Shown here piece after piece: positions 1 to 8,673 of a stretch of 19,674 nt of DNA. The position numbers and the translations under genes are program-made. The DNA is from an uncultured Lachnospiraceae bacterium. Lineage in GTDB: Bacteria > Bacillota > Clostridia > Lachnospirales > Lachnospiraceae. The notes beneath the pieces were generated by a model. It had not been told where the DNA came from, did not search any database, and worked only from the letters and a program-made list of their open reading frames with translations. Positions within the stretch are counted from its first letter, which is position 1. Every line of letters starts with the position of its first letter. The stretch lies in the NCBI GenBank assembly GCA_910586025.1, contig CAJUIO010000067.1:1-19674 (forward strand). Direction: 5' to 3'.

Positions 1-87
1 TTTATGAGTCTCACCTCCATCGCACAAAAGTCAGTTACACGAACATTTTTTGTGCCAATTGCCGGGCGCACTGCGCAGCCAGGGCTT

Positions 88-116
88 TTGACACCCGAAT
101 CCTAAAAAAATATGTC
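88..116 (+). promoter_or_regulatory. Candidate promoter of the aldolase/ROK operon
   Basis: A perfect -35 hexamer TTGACA (88-93) is followed 17 bp later by TATGTC (111-116), only a partial match to TATAAT. It lies about 37 bp before the first start codon of the operon. A short perfect inverted repeat GCGCA-C-TGCGC (66-76) sits just upstream and could be an operator. The -10 is weak, so this is a candidate only. Confidence 0.3.
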
Positions 117-152
117 GGAGAGCCTCGGAGAGAAGGCCGAACGGGAGGATGT

Positions 153-863
153 ATGAAACTTGAAAAAGATCTCATTTTGGCGATGACATATGTACCGCAT
201 CTGCGTTATGATAAAATGGAACCGTTTCCGCTGCGGGGAATCGGATATACCATTTACCGGGAGAGTGGGAAAAGCCCTTCCGGCAGACGTATGATAGAGG
301 TACCGCAGGGCGGAATTGCAATTGAATACGCTTTTTACTATGATTTTGATATTCAGCATCTCTATGATCTGGAGCATTGCTTTGTCTATCTGGATGAAAA
401 AGGCGAAGTAAGGGGTGTGGAGAGCAGCTTTCACGGTAAATTTCTGAACAGTATGATAGAGGGAGTGCTGGAGTTTGAGGATAAGCATCCGGTTCTGTAT
501 GTGCAGCCGGGGAAACATGCTTTTTTCCCGCACCCGGATTATTTCAGGCTGGTTATTGACAGGGATACGGCCTGCGGAAAAAATGCCGGGGAGGCGGGAT
601 TTTTGATCATGCCCATGTTCGAGGGCAGGCTTTTTACCAATGAGGAGCTAAACAGAAAGGTGGAGAGGTATATCCGTGATAATTATGCGTTTACGCCTTC
701 CTGGGAATTTACGTCGGAAAGTCCGGACGGACGCAGAGAGAACGAGATTCTCATGCCTTACCCCGAGCTGGACGGGATGATTGCGGACAGACTTCGCACC
801 TGGTGCGCAAAAATAGAGGAGGGAGCAGGATATGGCATTAGTGGGAATGAAGGCCCTGCTTGA
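153..863 (+). CDS. Hypothetical protein, weakly Vps62-like, first gene of sugar-phosphate operon
   Basis: I do not recognise this 236-residue protein with confidence. It has no signal peptide or membrane segment and is rich in aromatic and acidic residues, so it is probably a cytoplasmic globular protein. The stretch around residues 95-130 (VYLDEKGEVRGVESSFHGK, then PVLYVQPGKHAFFPHP) recalls the pattern seen in Vps62-like domains, where a beta strand leads into a GKHAxxP motif; this is a weak resemblance from memory. The ATG has GGGAGG 4 nt upstream. The 3' end overlaps the aldolase start by 32 nt, so the two are very likely translationally coupled. Its place ahead of an aldolase and a sugar kinase suggests a role in sugar handling, for example as a binding or mutarotase-like accessory, but no catalytic motif supports this. 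Confidence 0.75.
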   Translation: MKLEKDLILAMTYVPHLRYDKMEPFPLRGIGYTIYRESGKSPSGRRMIEVPQGGIAIEYAFYYDFDIQHLYDLEHCFVYLDEKGEVRGVESSFHGKFLNSMIEGVLEFEDKHPVLYVQPGKHAFFPHPDYFRLVIDRDTACGKNAGEAGFLIMPMFEGRLFTNEELNRKVERYIRDNYAFTPSWEFTSESPDGRRENEILMPYPELDGMIADRLRTWCAKIEEGAGYGISGNEGPA

Positions 864-1689
864 GCAGGCGCAGAAAGAGCGCAGAGGCGTGGGGGCTTTC
901 AGCGTGGGTAATATGGAGATGATAAAGGGGGCGGTAAAAGCTGCCGAGGAGATGAATACGCCGGTGATCCTGCAGATTGCCGAGGTGAGGCTTGCCCATT
1001 CTCCTCTTCATCTGATGGGGCCTATGATGGTACAGGCCGCAAAAGAAGCAAAGGTTGACGTGGCGGTGCATCTGGATCACGGGCTTACCATGGAAACGAT
1101 GAGGAGAGCGCTGGAGCTTGGGTTTACCTCGGTAATGTATGACGGCTCTGCCTGTCCCTTTGAGGAAAATATCAGAAGAACCCGGGAGGCGGCGGAGCTG
1201 GCAAAGAGCTTTGGAGCCACTGTGGAGGCGGAGCTTGGTCTGGTAGGCGGGAGTGAGGACGGAGGATGCGGTCACGGGATTCGGTGTACGGATCCGGAGG
1301 ACGCTTTTATCTTCAGCCGGGAGACGGGAATCGATGCTCTGGCAGTTGCGATCGGAAACGCACACGGAAATTATCCTGTGTCGCCAAGGCTTGCCTTTGA
1401 TGTGCTGGATGCGATTCATCAGAAGCTGGGAGGGCTTCCCCTGGTACTCCACGGAGGGAGCGGTATTACGGATGAGGACTTTCGTCTTGCCGTCTCAAAA
1501 GGAATCGTGAAAATCAATATCGCCACGGCAAGCTTCAACTGTCTGACTGCGAAGGTGGAGGAATATATCAGGGCGGAGGGAGCGCACAACTATTTTGCGC
1601 TGAACGAAGCCATGGAACAGGGCGTGTATGAGAGCGCAAAGCGCCATATAGGAGTGTTTAACTGCGGCCAAAAAACAGAAGGAGAATAG
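832..1689 (+). CDS. Class II (zinc) ketose-bisphosphate aldolase, GatY/KbaY/FbaA family
   Basis: This 285-residue protein should be a zinc-dependent TIM-barrel aldolase that reversibly splits a ketose 1-phosphate or 1,6-bisphosphate into dihydroxyacetone phosphate and an aldehyde in the cytoplasm. Visible family marks are HLDHG at 80-84, giving catalytic Asp82 and metal ligand His83; VEAELG at 131-136; GNAHG at 176-180 (metal ligand His178); LHGGSG at 206-211 (ligand His207); and the phosphate-site motif NIAT at 229-232. Length and residue numbering fit KbaY/GatY-type enzymes better than the longer FbaA type. The exact substrate (fructose-, tagatose- or another bisphosphate) cannot be read from sequence. 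The start is fixed by GAGGAGGGAG 7 nt upstream, inside the previous gene. The ROK kinase begins 4 nt after the stop, so kinase and aldolase probably act in sequence on one sugar. Confidence 0.93.
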   Translation: MALVGMKALLEQAQKERRGVGAFSVGNMEMIKGAVKAAEEMNTPVILQIAEVRLAHSPLHLMGPMMVQAAKEAKVDVAVHLDHGLTMETMRRALELGFTSVMYDGSACPFEENIRRTREAAELAKSFGATVEAELGLVGGSEDGGCGHGIRCTDPEDAFIFSRETGIDALAVAIGNAHGNYPVSPRLAFDVLDAIHQKLGGLPLVLHGGSGITDEDFRLAVSKGIVKINIATASFNCLTAKVEEYIRAEGAHNYFALNEAMEQGVYESAKRHIGVFNCGQKTEGE

Positions 1690-1693
1690 GAAG

Positions 1694-2608
1694 ATGGGGA
1701 AAAGGATATTGACGGGAGCCGTGGACATTGGCGGAACTAAAATACAGGTGGGAATTGTGGATGATCAGGGAGAGCTTCTGGACGAAAAATCGTTTCCTAC
1801 GGACTGCGGGAAACGCAGCGCCGCCGAGGCCATGGATAAAATCTGGCAGATCTTGAAGGAACAGTGCGGCCGGATTGGAATTGAAGCGGGAGAGCTCCGG
1901 GGAATCGGGATTTCCTGTGCGGGACCGGTGGATCCGGAGAAGGGAACGATTGAAAATCCATATACGCTCGGCGGCTGGGCTGGCTTTCCGGCAGCAGAGT
2001 ATCTTTCGGCCCTCTCCGGCGTGGAGGCGCGGATGGAAAATGATGCCAACGGCGCTCTGATGGGAGAGGTCTTTTTGAGAAAGCTGCAAAAAAGAAAAGT
2101 CTTGATGATTACGTTTGGAACAGGGATCGGCGCAGCCTTCTGGAATGGCCGGACGGTTCATCGAAGCGGAAGATTTCATCCGGAAATGGGACACGTGATC
2201 GTCTCCTCCGGAGGAGAGAAGTGCTACTGCGGACACAGGGGATGCTTTGAGAGTCTCTGCTCCGGACAGGCGTTAAACCGCAGGGCAGCAAAAGCCGGAT
2301 ATGAGGACTTTGACGTGCTGTATGAAAGGGCCGGGGCGGGGGAAGCGCAAGCAGCCAGCCTCCTTGACGAGATCCTGCAGGACATCAGAAACGGAGTCTG
2401 GAATCTGAATATTATATTCAAACCGGACACGATCATTCTGGCAGGAGGATTTGCCAGAAGGTACTTCGGAATGATCAGGGATGCCATTGTGTCTGACAGC
2501 TGCGGAAAAGAAGATTTTGTGGAGCTCTTTGAAATTCTTCCTGCCAGCAGGGACCAGAATCCCGCACTTGCAGGAGCGAATATGCTGTTTGAAGTTTTAG
2601 AATCTTAA
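1694..2608 (+). CDS. ROK-family sugar kinase
   Basis: This 304-residue protein is a cytoplasmic sugar kinase of the ROK family, transferring phosphate from ATP to a hexose. The N-terminal phosphate-binding motif DIGGTK is at 11-16. The catalytic region ENDAN is at 115-119, with Asp117 the expected general base. A second ATP motif, FGTGIGAA, is at 141-148, and PEMGH at 163-167 leads into the ROK zinc site, His167 plus CYCGHRGC (Cys177, Cys179, Cys184). There is no N-terminal winged helix, so it is a kinase and not a ROK repressor. Glucose, fructose, allose or mannose are all possible substrates; the adjacent aldolase favours a ketose, or an aldose isomerised elsewhere. GAAGGAG lies about 9 nt before the ATG, overlapping the aldolase 3' end, so the genes are one transcription unit. 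Confidence 0.92.
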   Translation: MGKRILTGAVDIGGTKIQVGIVDDQGELLDEKSFPTDCGKRSAAEAMDKIWQILKEQCGRIGIEAGELRGIGISCAGPVDPEKGTIENPYTLGGWAGFPAAEYLSALSGVEARMENDANGALMGEVFLRKLQKRKVLMITFGTGIGAAFWNGRTVHRSGRFHPEMGHVIVSSGGEKCYCGHRGCFESLCSGQALNRRAAKAGYEDFDVLYERAGAGEAQAASLLDEILQDIRNGVWNLNIIFKPDTIILAGGFARRYFGMIRDAIVSDSCGKEDFVELFEILPASRDQNPALAGANMLFEVLES

Positions 2609-2628
2609 AGAGAAGAGGAAGGATCAGG

Positions 2629-5600
2629 ATGAGGGATAGCTTACAATTGTTTGACAGCTGTACGGCAAAATGGTTTGAGGAAAATCTGGGGAAGCCGACT
2701 GCGGTTCAGCAGGAGGCCTGGCCGGCCATTGCGGAGGGAGGCCATGTGCTGGTATCGGCTCCTACCGGAACCGGTAAGACGCTTTCCGCCTTTCTGGTAT
2801 TTCTGGACAGAATGAAGGAACAGGCAAAGGCGGGGGTGCTGAAGAGGGAGCTGCACCTGATCTATGTCTCGCCTCTGAAATCGCTGGCGGCGGATATCCG
2901 GGAGAATCTGAAAAGGCCCCTTGAGGGAATCGGCGGGCAGGAGCTTGTGATGGCTGCGGTCCGGACCGGGGACACGCCTCCAAGGGAACGCCAGCAGATG
3001 ATCCGAAAGCCACCCCATATCCTGATTATCACGCCGGAATCCCTTTATCTGATGCTGACAAGCAAAACGGGACAGAATGTGCTGTGCACGGCGAAGGCAG
3101 TGATCATCGACGAGCTCCATGCCCTCATTGATACCAAGAGAGGGGCCCACCTGATGCTTTCCCTGGCAAGGCTGGATATCCTGTGCGGAAAAAATCTGCA
3201 GAGGATCGGGCTTTCCGCAACTATTTTTCCGCTGGAGGACGCGGCCGGGTATCTGGCCCCGGAGCCGGTGAAGATCGTGGCTCCTCCCATGGGAAAAAGT
3301 CTGCAGCTTCAGGTTCTGGGCTCCTATGTGGATAACCGCAGGCGGAAGAAGGATCCCGTCTGGCAGGAGCTTTCCGAGCTGGTATACCGGTACTGTCAGG
3401 GGAACCGGAGCGTGATCGCCTTTGTGGAGGGCAGACGGTATGCGGAAAAGCTGGCATATTATGTAAACCTGATCGGGGGAGAGGATTTTGCCCGTGTGCA
3501 TCACGGAAGCCTTTCGAGAGAGCAGCGGAGTCAGACTGAGCAGGCTCTGCGGGAGGGAAGGCTTCGGCTTTTGTGCGCCACTTCCTCCATGGAGCTGGGA
3601 ATCGACGTGGGGGAGGTGGACCAGGTGCTTCAGGTGGGCTGTCCCCGGACCGTTTCCAGCACCATGCAGAGACTGGGAAGGGCGGGGCACAATCCCGGAC
3701 GCACCAGTGTCATGTACCTGTTTCCCAGAACGGCAGCCGAGAGCGTGCTGTGCGGGATGACGGCTCAGCTGGCAAGAGAAGGAAAGGTGGAGAGAATGAA
3801 TCCTCCAAGGGGCTGTCTCGACGTGCTGGCCCAGCATCTTGTATCCATGGCTGCCTTTAAGAGCTATGAGGTGGACGAGGTCATGAAGATTTTGCCAAGG
3901 GCATGGCCCTTTGCCGGGGTAACCCGGCAGGAGGTGAAGTCGGTGCTGGAAATGCTGGCCGGAGATTATGAGCACAAAAGAGATATCCCTGTGCGCCCCA
4001 GGGTTCTGTATGACAGGATTCATGAGACGGTGGAGGGCGACGGCTACAGCAGGATGCTCGCCATCCGGGCGGGCGGAACCATTCCCGATAAGGGTCTGTA
4101 TGATGTGCGGACCCAGGAGGGAGTGAAGGTGGGAGAGGCGGATGAGGAATTTGTCTACGAGACCCGGAAGGGAGACCGCTTTATTCTGGGAGCCTTTGCC
4201 TGGCGGGTGGTGAACATCGGGAGAGATACGGTGACCGTGACGAAGGCTCAGGTGGAAGGCGCCAGGCTTCCCTTCTGGAAGGGAGAGATAAAGGGACGTG
4301 ATAAGGAGACCGGTATCTGTTTCGGCAGGATGCTTCGCAGCTTTCAGGAAGCGGAGGATGGCGGAAAGCTTGCGGAGAAGCTTGAGGCCCTGGGGCTGGA
4401 TGAGGCGGCATCAAAGCTTTCCGCAGAGTATCTGAGGCGGCAGATTGCGGTGACGGGAGGCCTGCCTGATGACAGGACAATTATTGCGGAACATTTTCGG
4501 GATCAGTCCGGAAACAGCCAGCTTATGATCCACTCCGTTTTCGGACGGAGAATCAATGGGCCGCTGGCGCTGCTTGCGGCGCAGGCGGCTGGCAGGGAGT
4601 TGGACATGGAGGTGGGAAGCGTGGACGAGGAGGACGGCTTCCTGCTCTATGCCTATGGCGACAGGGCTCTGCCGGAGGGGCTTCTTGGCCAGATCAGCCC
4701 GGAAAGCTCCAAGGCCGTTCTGTCCGCACTGCTTCCTGCGGCACCTGTGTTTAATATGGCCTTCCGCTATAACTGCGGCAGGGCTCTCATGATGGGGGCC
4801 AAGGGAAGCGGCAGGCATCCTCTGTGGATGCAGCGGCTTCGAAGTGCGGAAATGCTGGAACAGGTGGTGAGGGAGACGGAGCATCCTCTGATTCGGGAGA
4901 CCAGGCGGGAGTGCATGGAGCAGCTCTGGGATGTGGACGGAGTCCGAGAGCTTTTGGAGAAGATTGCCTCCGGTCAGATTCTGGTGCGTGAGATCTATAC
5001 GGACAGCGCTTCCCCCATGTCCTTGCCCTTGCAGTGGAGTCAGGAGGCTGCGGTCATGTATGATTATTCTCCCACTCCCGGCAAAATCCATGCGGCGGTG
5101 GAGGAGGCTCTTAAGGCGGAAGAGCTGGTGGATCCGCAGGAAGCGGAGCTTTCAGGGATGCAGGAGAGAGAGAAGCTTCCCGCTGATGAAAAGCAGCTGC
5201 ATTCCCTGCTTATGAGAGAGGGGGATCTGGCGGCGGGAGACCTTGATATTCCTGTGGAGTGGCTGGAGAGCCTGGAGGGCCAGGGAAGGGCTGTTTATCT
5301 GGAGCAGGGGCTTTGGATTGCTGCGGAGCAGAGAGAGGAGTATGAGTCTGCCCTGGAGCTGGATTACGGGAGCTGGGAGGCCGGAGGAGCGGATTCGGAG
5401 GAACCGGCCATGCGAAAGACGGCTTCCCGGGAAAGGGCCATGGATATTGTGCGGCGGATGCTGCGGTATCGGGGAGGAGCCGGAAGCCTCCAGGTGGCAA
5501 GGCGTTACGGATGGAGTCCGGAGACTGCGGAAGGTATTCTCAGGGAGCTTGCAGAGCGAAAGGAGGCGGTGGCGGGAAAGGAGCCGGATGGGAGAGAACC

Positions 5601-6825
5601 CGGCAGCAGCGGGCCTGTTTACCACCATGCCGAGCTCTATCGGAGGGCCGTAAGGAAAACGCTGCAGAACCGCAGAGCGGAGATTCAGACCTGTCCGCCC
5701 TACGCCTACGGGGCGCTCCTTGCCTCCAGGCTCTGTCCTTCCCTTCCTGCCGAGGAGGGAATCCGAATGGCGGCAGCCAATCTGGGGGGAGCGGAGATTC
5801 CGGCTCAGGCGGTGGAGGAGCTTTTGCTGCCCGGCCGGGTGAGGGGCTACAGGGAGAGTGTTCTGGACAGGTTCCTTTCACAGGGAGAATATTTCTGGCA
5901 CATGAAGGAGGGCGGAAGGCTTTGTTTTGACCGCTGCGATGAGATTGACTGGGACGGGGAGCCCGATGTGCCCTGGGAGGAGCTTACGGAGAAGGAAAGG
6001 CTCCTTGCAAAGGCGCTCCTTAAGCGGGGCGCAAGCTTTATGCAGGCCCTTAACAGCGTGCTTTGCGGGGAATCTCCCTATGATGCGCTTCTTTCTCTTA
6101 TGGAGAAGGGGATTGTCTGTGCGGACAGCTTTGTGCCGGTGCGCCAGTGGCTGGGACGGGAGAAGACAAAGAAATCTGCGGCTCGCCAGAGAGTGGGAGC
6201 CAGAGTGAAAGCCCTTCAGGCCGGCCGGTGGGATCTGGTAAGACCGCTCCGTGCTCCCGCATTGCAGGAAAAGCTGGACCGGTGCTTTGACAGATACCTG
6301 GTGCTGTGCCGTGAGACGGCCTCCGCCTGCGGTCTGTCCTTCCAGGAGGCGCTGTCCGTGCTCCGGATTCAGGAATATACAGGGCAGGTGAGACGAGGTT
6401 ATTTTGTGGAGGGATTTTCCGGAGCCCAGTTTATCAGGCAGAAGGATTTTGCGGGTGTCGTATCCGCACTGGCAAACCCGGGCAGAGAGATCGTATGGAT
6501 AAATGCCGCCGATCCCGCACAGCCCTGGGGGAAGCTGCTCTCCCATGAAAAGGACAGAGCCTTTGTCAATGTGCCGGGAACGGTGGCGGCTCTGTGCGGC
6601 GGAAGGCCCCGGGCTGTTTTTGAAAAGCAGGGAGCCGTCCTGCGCATTTTCGAGCAGGACCGTCTGGAGGAGCTTCTTTCGCTATTTGTAAAGGAATACA
6701 GGGAAGGCAGAATTTATCCGCAGAAAAAGCGAATACAGGTAAAGGAATACCCAAAAGAAGCCGCAAAGCTCCTTGCGGATTGCGGCTTTAGCCGGGAGGT
6801 GCAGGGATACGCCCTGTACCGGTGA
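2629..6825 (+). CDS. Large Lhr-type superfamily 2 ATP-dependent helicase
   Basis: This 1398-residue protein is a superfamily 2 helicase of the Lhr (large helicase-related) type, which translocates 3' to 5' on DNA and is linked to DNA repair. Its motifs are: Q-like TAVQQEAW at 24-31, Walker A APTGTGKT at 44-51, Ia YVSPLKSLA near 78-86, Ib TPES near 134-137, Walker B DELH at 160-163, SAT at 195-197, HHGSLSREQR at 290-299, ELGIDVGEVDQV near 321-332 and motif VI QRLGRAGH at 346-353. A long C-terminal part with winged-helix-like stretches follows. Its end (INAADPAQPWG in the last 150 residues) resembles the Lhr C-terminal domain, which is related to AlkZ/YcaQ-type glycosylases. The length matches full-size Lhr rather than the short Lhr core. 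It begins 20 nt after the ROK gene with GAGGAAGGA as ribosome site, so it may be co-transcribed with metabolic genes it has no obvious tie to. Its last 38 nt overlap the convergent HD gene. Confidence 0.93.
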   Translation: MRDSLQLFDSCTAKWFEENLGKPTAVQQEAWPAIAEGGHVLVSAPTGTGKTLSAFLVFLDRMKEQAKAGVLKRELHLIYVSPLKSLAADIRENLKRPLEGIGGQELVMAAVRTGDTPPRERQQMIRKPPHILIITPESLYLMLTSKTGQNVLCTAKAVIIDELHALIDTKRGAHLMLSLARLDILCGKNLQRIGLSATIFPLEDAAGYLAPEPVKIVAPPMGKSLQLQVLGSYVDNRRRKKDPVWQELSELVYRYCQGNRSVIAFVEGRRYAEKLAYYVNLIGGEDFARVHHGSLSREQRSQTEQALREGRLRLLCATSSMELGIDVGEVDQVLQVGCPRTVSSTMQRLGRAGHNPGRTSVMYLFPRTAAESVLCGMTAQLAREGKVERMNPPRGCLDVLAQHLVSMAAFKSYEVDEVMKILPRAWPFAGVTRQEVKSVLEMLAGDYEHKRDIPVRPRVLYDRIHETVEGDGYSRMLAIRAGGTIPDKGLYDVRTQEGVKVGEADEEFVYETRKGDRFILGAFAWRVVNIGRDTVTVTKAQVEGARLPFWKGEIKGRDKETGICFGRMLRSFQEAEDGGKLAEKLEALGLDEAASKLSAEYLRRQIAVTGGLPDDRTIIAEHFRDQSGNSQLMIHSVFGRRINGPLALLAAQAAGRELDMEVGSVDEEDGFLLYAYGDRALPEGLLGQISPESSKAVLSALLPAAPVFNMAFRYNCGRALMMGAKGSGRHPLWMQRLRSAEMLEQVVRETEHPLIRETRRECMEQLWDVDGVRELLEKIASGQILVREIYTDSASPMSLPLQWSQEAAVMYDYSPTPGKIHAAVEEALKAEELVDPQEAELSGMQEREKLPADEKQLHSLLMREGDLAAGDLDIPVEWLESLEGQGRAVYLEQGLWIAAEQREEYESALELDYGSWEAGGADSEEPAMRKTASRERAMDIVRRMLRYRGGAGSLQVARRYGWSPETAEGILRELAERKEAVAGKEPDGREPGSSGPVYHHAELYRRAVRKTLQNRRAEIQTCPPYAYGALLASRLCPSLPAEEGIRMAAANLGGAEIPAQAVEELLLPGRVRGYRESVLDRFLSQGEYFWHMKEGGRLCFDRCDEIDWDGEPDVPWEELTEKERLLAKALLKRGASFMQALNSVLCGESPYDALLSLMEKGIVCADSFVPVRQWLGREKTKKSAARQRVGARVKALQAGRWDLVRPLRAPALQEKLDRCFDRYLVLCRETASACGLSFQEALSVLRIQEYTGQVRRGYFVEGFSGAQFIRQKDFAGVVSALANPGREIVWINAADPAQPWGKLLSHEKDRAFVNVPGTVAALCGGRPRAVFEKQGAVLRIFEQDRLEELLSLFVKEYREGRIYPQKKRIQVKEYPKEAAKLLADCGFSREVQGYALYR
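6758..6788 (-). terminator. Hairpin at the 3' end of the HD gene, inside the helicase coding region
   Basis: A perfect 9-bp inverted repeat, AAGCCGCAA (6758-6766) and TTGCGGCTT (6780-6788), encloses a 13-nt loop. Read on the minus strand, the stem starts at the HD gene's TAA stop (6790-6788) and is followed by CTTTTGG, a short T run. It is therefore a plausible factor-independent terminator for the minus-strand operon that lies within the last codons of the plus-strand helicase. On the plus strand only TTTAG follows, so termination in that direction is less convincing. Confidence 0.5.
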
Positions 6826-8668
6826 GCGGGAGGGCTTCTCTCTCATAGAGCCTGAGGTACGCCTCCCTGTGGGAGACGGTAAGGGTATGCTCAAGCCTTT
6901 GGGCCACTTCCTTATCGCGAAGCCTTGCCGTCAGCAGCGGCGAAAACCGTTTCCCTTCCAGGGAAACCGCTTCTTCCACTGCGTCGGAAAATGTCTTTTT
7001 CGGGCCCCGGTGGAGCTGTTCCGTGCTGGTCATGCTTTCCAGAAAGTCTATAAGCCCTATAACATCCACCATCTGCCGGAAAGGACATTCCAGCCTCCTG
7101 TAGGATTCTGGATAGCCCCTGGAGCCGTCATACCAGGCATGGTGGCCGTGGGCCGCCGGGGCATAGAGACGGGTAGAGGGACTGGCGTACAGCCGGGACC
7201 GGCCCACGATGGTATGGAGCTGGGACATCTCGTACTCCTCCTCGAACCACTGCCTTCCCATCTGGGAATAGAGATTGGTAAAATTCAGCTTTCCCACATC
7301 GTGAAAGATACCGCACTGCATGGCGTATTCCTCTGTTTTCCGCCGTTTTTCCCCAGGATCCCGGATACTGCGGATATGGTCCATATCGTCAAAATAGGAG
7401 GGCTCCTCCTCCATGATAATTCCGCAAAGCACGGAGGCTGCCTTCCCCACCAGATAAGAATGCACGTAAATATCCGGTGCGAAGCGAGTGATCAGTGTCT
7501 GGAGAAAGTCCCCGTAGGTGATACTGTTCCCGGTTTCCACAAAGGTGTGGGCCAGCTGTCTCAGATAGAAGAAGAGACTCTCGCTTCCGGCCGATTCGGG
7601 AAATGTCTCCACATAGCGCAGGATTCTCCGGTACAGATTTTCAAGATACTCTGTCCGCATGGGGAGCTTTTCCGGATGCTCCTGCAGATACTGACAGTAA
7701 AAGGCGGGAATTGATATCATCCCATACATGGTATCCTGGGAAAAATCGGAATCATCCGCAGAATCCATGAGCATTTCCATCTTGGTGAGAAGACCGTCAA
7801 GGGTATCCAGACCGCAGTAATAATTGATGGAAAAATAGGAAAAGGAGGACCGGCAGGAGGGATTTATCTTCTGCTCTTCCATATCCTGCAGCATCTTATG
7901 ATAGACAATGTATACGGATTCCATCACATCAGCGATATCCTCAGGGCTCATGATTCCTGTCCTGCTGCGGGAAATACTGGCGGTCATCTGCTGATGAGTC
8001 ATAGAGATAAAGCGCTCCCAGGGAAGATTCGGCTCCTTCTCCTGATAGGCTTTATCCTGCATAATCTGCAGGGTGCGCTTTGTGAGCCTGATTTTTTCAC
8101 CCGGAGACTTGAACTGTCCCAGGGAAATGTTGGCCCGGGAGCGCAGGATATATCCTCTGGTTTCCGCAGAGTCAATCTCGTCATAATATTTCAGATAGGC
8201 GGCGGCCTCCGCAAAGCACAGCCGCATCTTGAGCATGTATTTTTCACTCTCTGCCAGCTCCAGCCCAACCAGCTTATTGCAAAGATTATTACGTCCGATT
8301 CCCAGCCAGTAAAGCTCCCGGATAATGCCGTTTCTGTCTCTTCCAAGACGCATGAGGCTTAGAAGAGCCCTCCGAATCTGGCAGAACAGGCCGGCATCAA
8401 GCTCATCCGGATATGTCAGCAGCTTTGAGGCAAATTCCTGAAGGTCTGAAAGTACGGACCCGTCCGCCTCCGGAAGGCGGTCAAGCTCCGGGAAAAGCTC
8501 ATCCCGCAGAAGCTCCATATTGCGAACCAGCTTCCGCTCGGACAGCGCCTGATCTTCGAGGGAGCGCATATAGTATTCCTCAAAGCTCTGTCCTTCCGGT
8601 CTTTTGTGTGCCGTAAGAGACGTGATCTCTTTTAAATTGTCGATATATTCCTCCTGATAGGGCTGCAT
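6788..8668 (-). CDS. HD-GYP-like signalling protein with long helical N-terminal region
   Basis: This protein of about 626 residues has a long, mostly helical N-terminal region (about 1-395) with no recognised domain or membrane segment, followed by a degenerate HD-GYP-like metal-dependent phosphohydrolase domain. In numbering from the TTG at 8677 these are His406 (YVHSYLVG), His459-Asp460 (GIFHDVGK), His488, a His cluster at 510-513, WYDGSRGYP at 515-523 and a late Asp544 (GLIDFLESMTS). Canonical HD-GYP domains hydrolyse cyclic di-GMP and carry HHE and a GxGYP motif; here HHA and GSRGYP replace them, so activity is uncertain. I prefer ATG 8668 because AGAAAGAG lies 9 nt upstream; the TTG at 8677 (629 residues) overlaps the kinase stop as TTGA but lacks a properly spaced ribosome site. 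It follows the kinase directly and may be its output. Confidence 0.85.
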   Translation of the reverse strand: MQPYQEEYIDNLKEITSLTAHKRPEGQSFEEYYMRSLEDQALSERKLVRNMELLRDELFPELDRLPEADGSVLSDLQEFASKLLTYPDELDAGLFCQIRRALLSLMRLGRDRNGIIRELYWLGIGRNNLCNKLVGLELAESEKYMLKMRLCFAEAAAYLKYYDEIDSAETRGYILRSRANISLGQFKSPGEKIRLTKRTLQIMQDKAYQEKEPNLPWERFISMTHQQMTASISRSRTGIMSPEDIADVMESVYIVYHKMLQDMEEQKINPSCRSSFSYFSINYYCGLDTLDGLLTKMEMLMDSADDSDFSQDTMYGMISIPAFYCQYLQEHPEKLPMRTEYLENLYRRILRYVETFPESAGSESLFFYLRQLAHTFVETGNSITYGDFLQTLITRFAPDIYVHSYLVGKAASVLCGIIMEEEPSYFDDMDHIRSIRDPGEKRRKTEEYAMQCGIFHDVGKLNFTNLYSQMGRQWFEEEYEMSQLHTIVGRSRLYASPSTRLYAPAAHGHHAWYDGSRGYPESYRRLECPFRQMVDVIGLIDFLESMTSTEQLHRGPKKTFSDAVEEAVSLEGKRFSPLLTARLRDKEVAQRLEHTLTVSHREAYLRLYEREALPLTGTGRIPAPPG

Positions 8669-8673
8669 GCTTT

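Noticed and set aside
838..1452. Minus-strand open frame of about 204 codons opposite the aldolase
   Set aside because: The aldolase metal-binding motifs are on the plus strand with a good ribosome site; the antisense product is low-complexity His/Arg/Leu-rich.
2641..4023. Long minus-strand open frame of about 460 codons opposite the helicase
   Set aside because: It lies fully antisense to well-conserved helicase motifs, its translation is Pro/His/Arg/Leu-rich without domains, and no ribosome site precedes it; it is a shadow of biased codon use.
6773..7714. Plus-strand open frame of 313 codons opposite the HD gene
   Set aside because: It has no recognisable motif and overlaps the HD-GYP-like domain with its conserved His and Asp residues on the other strand.
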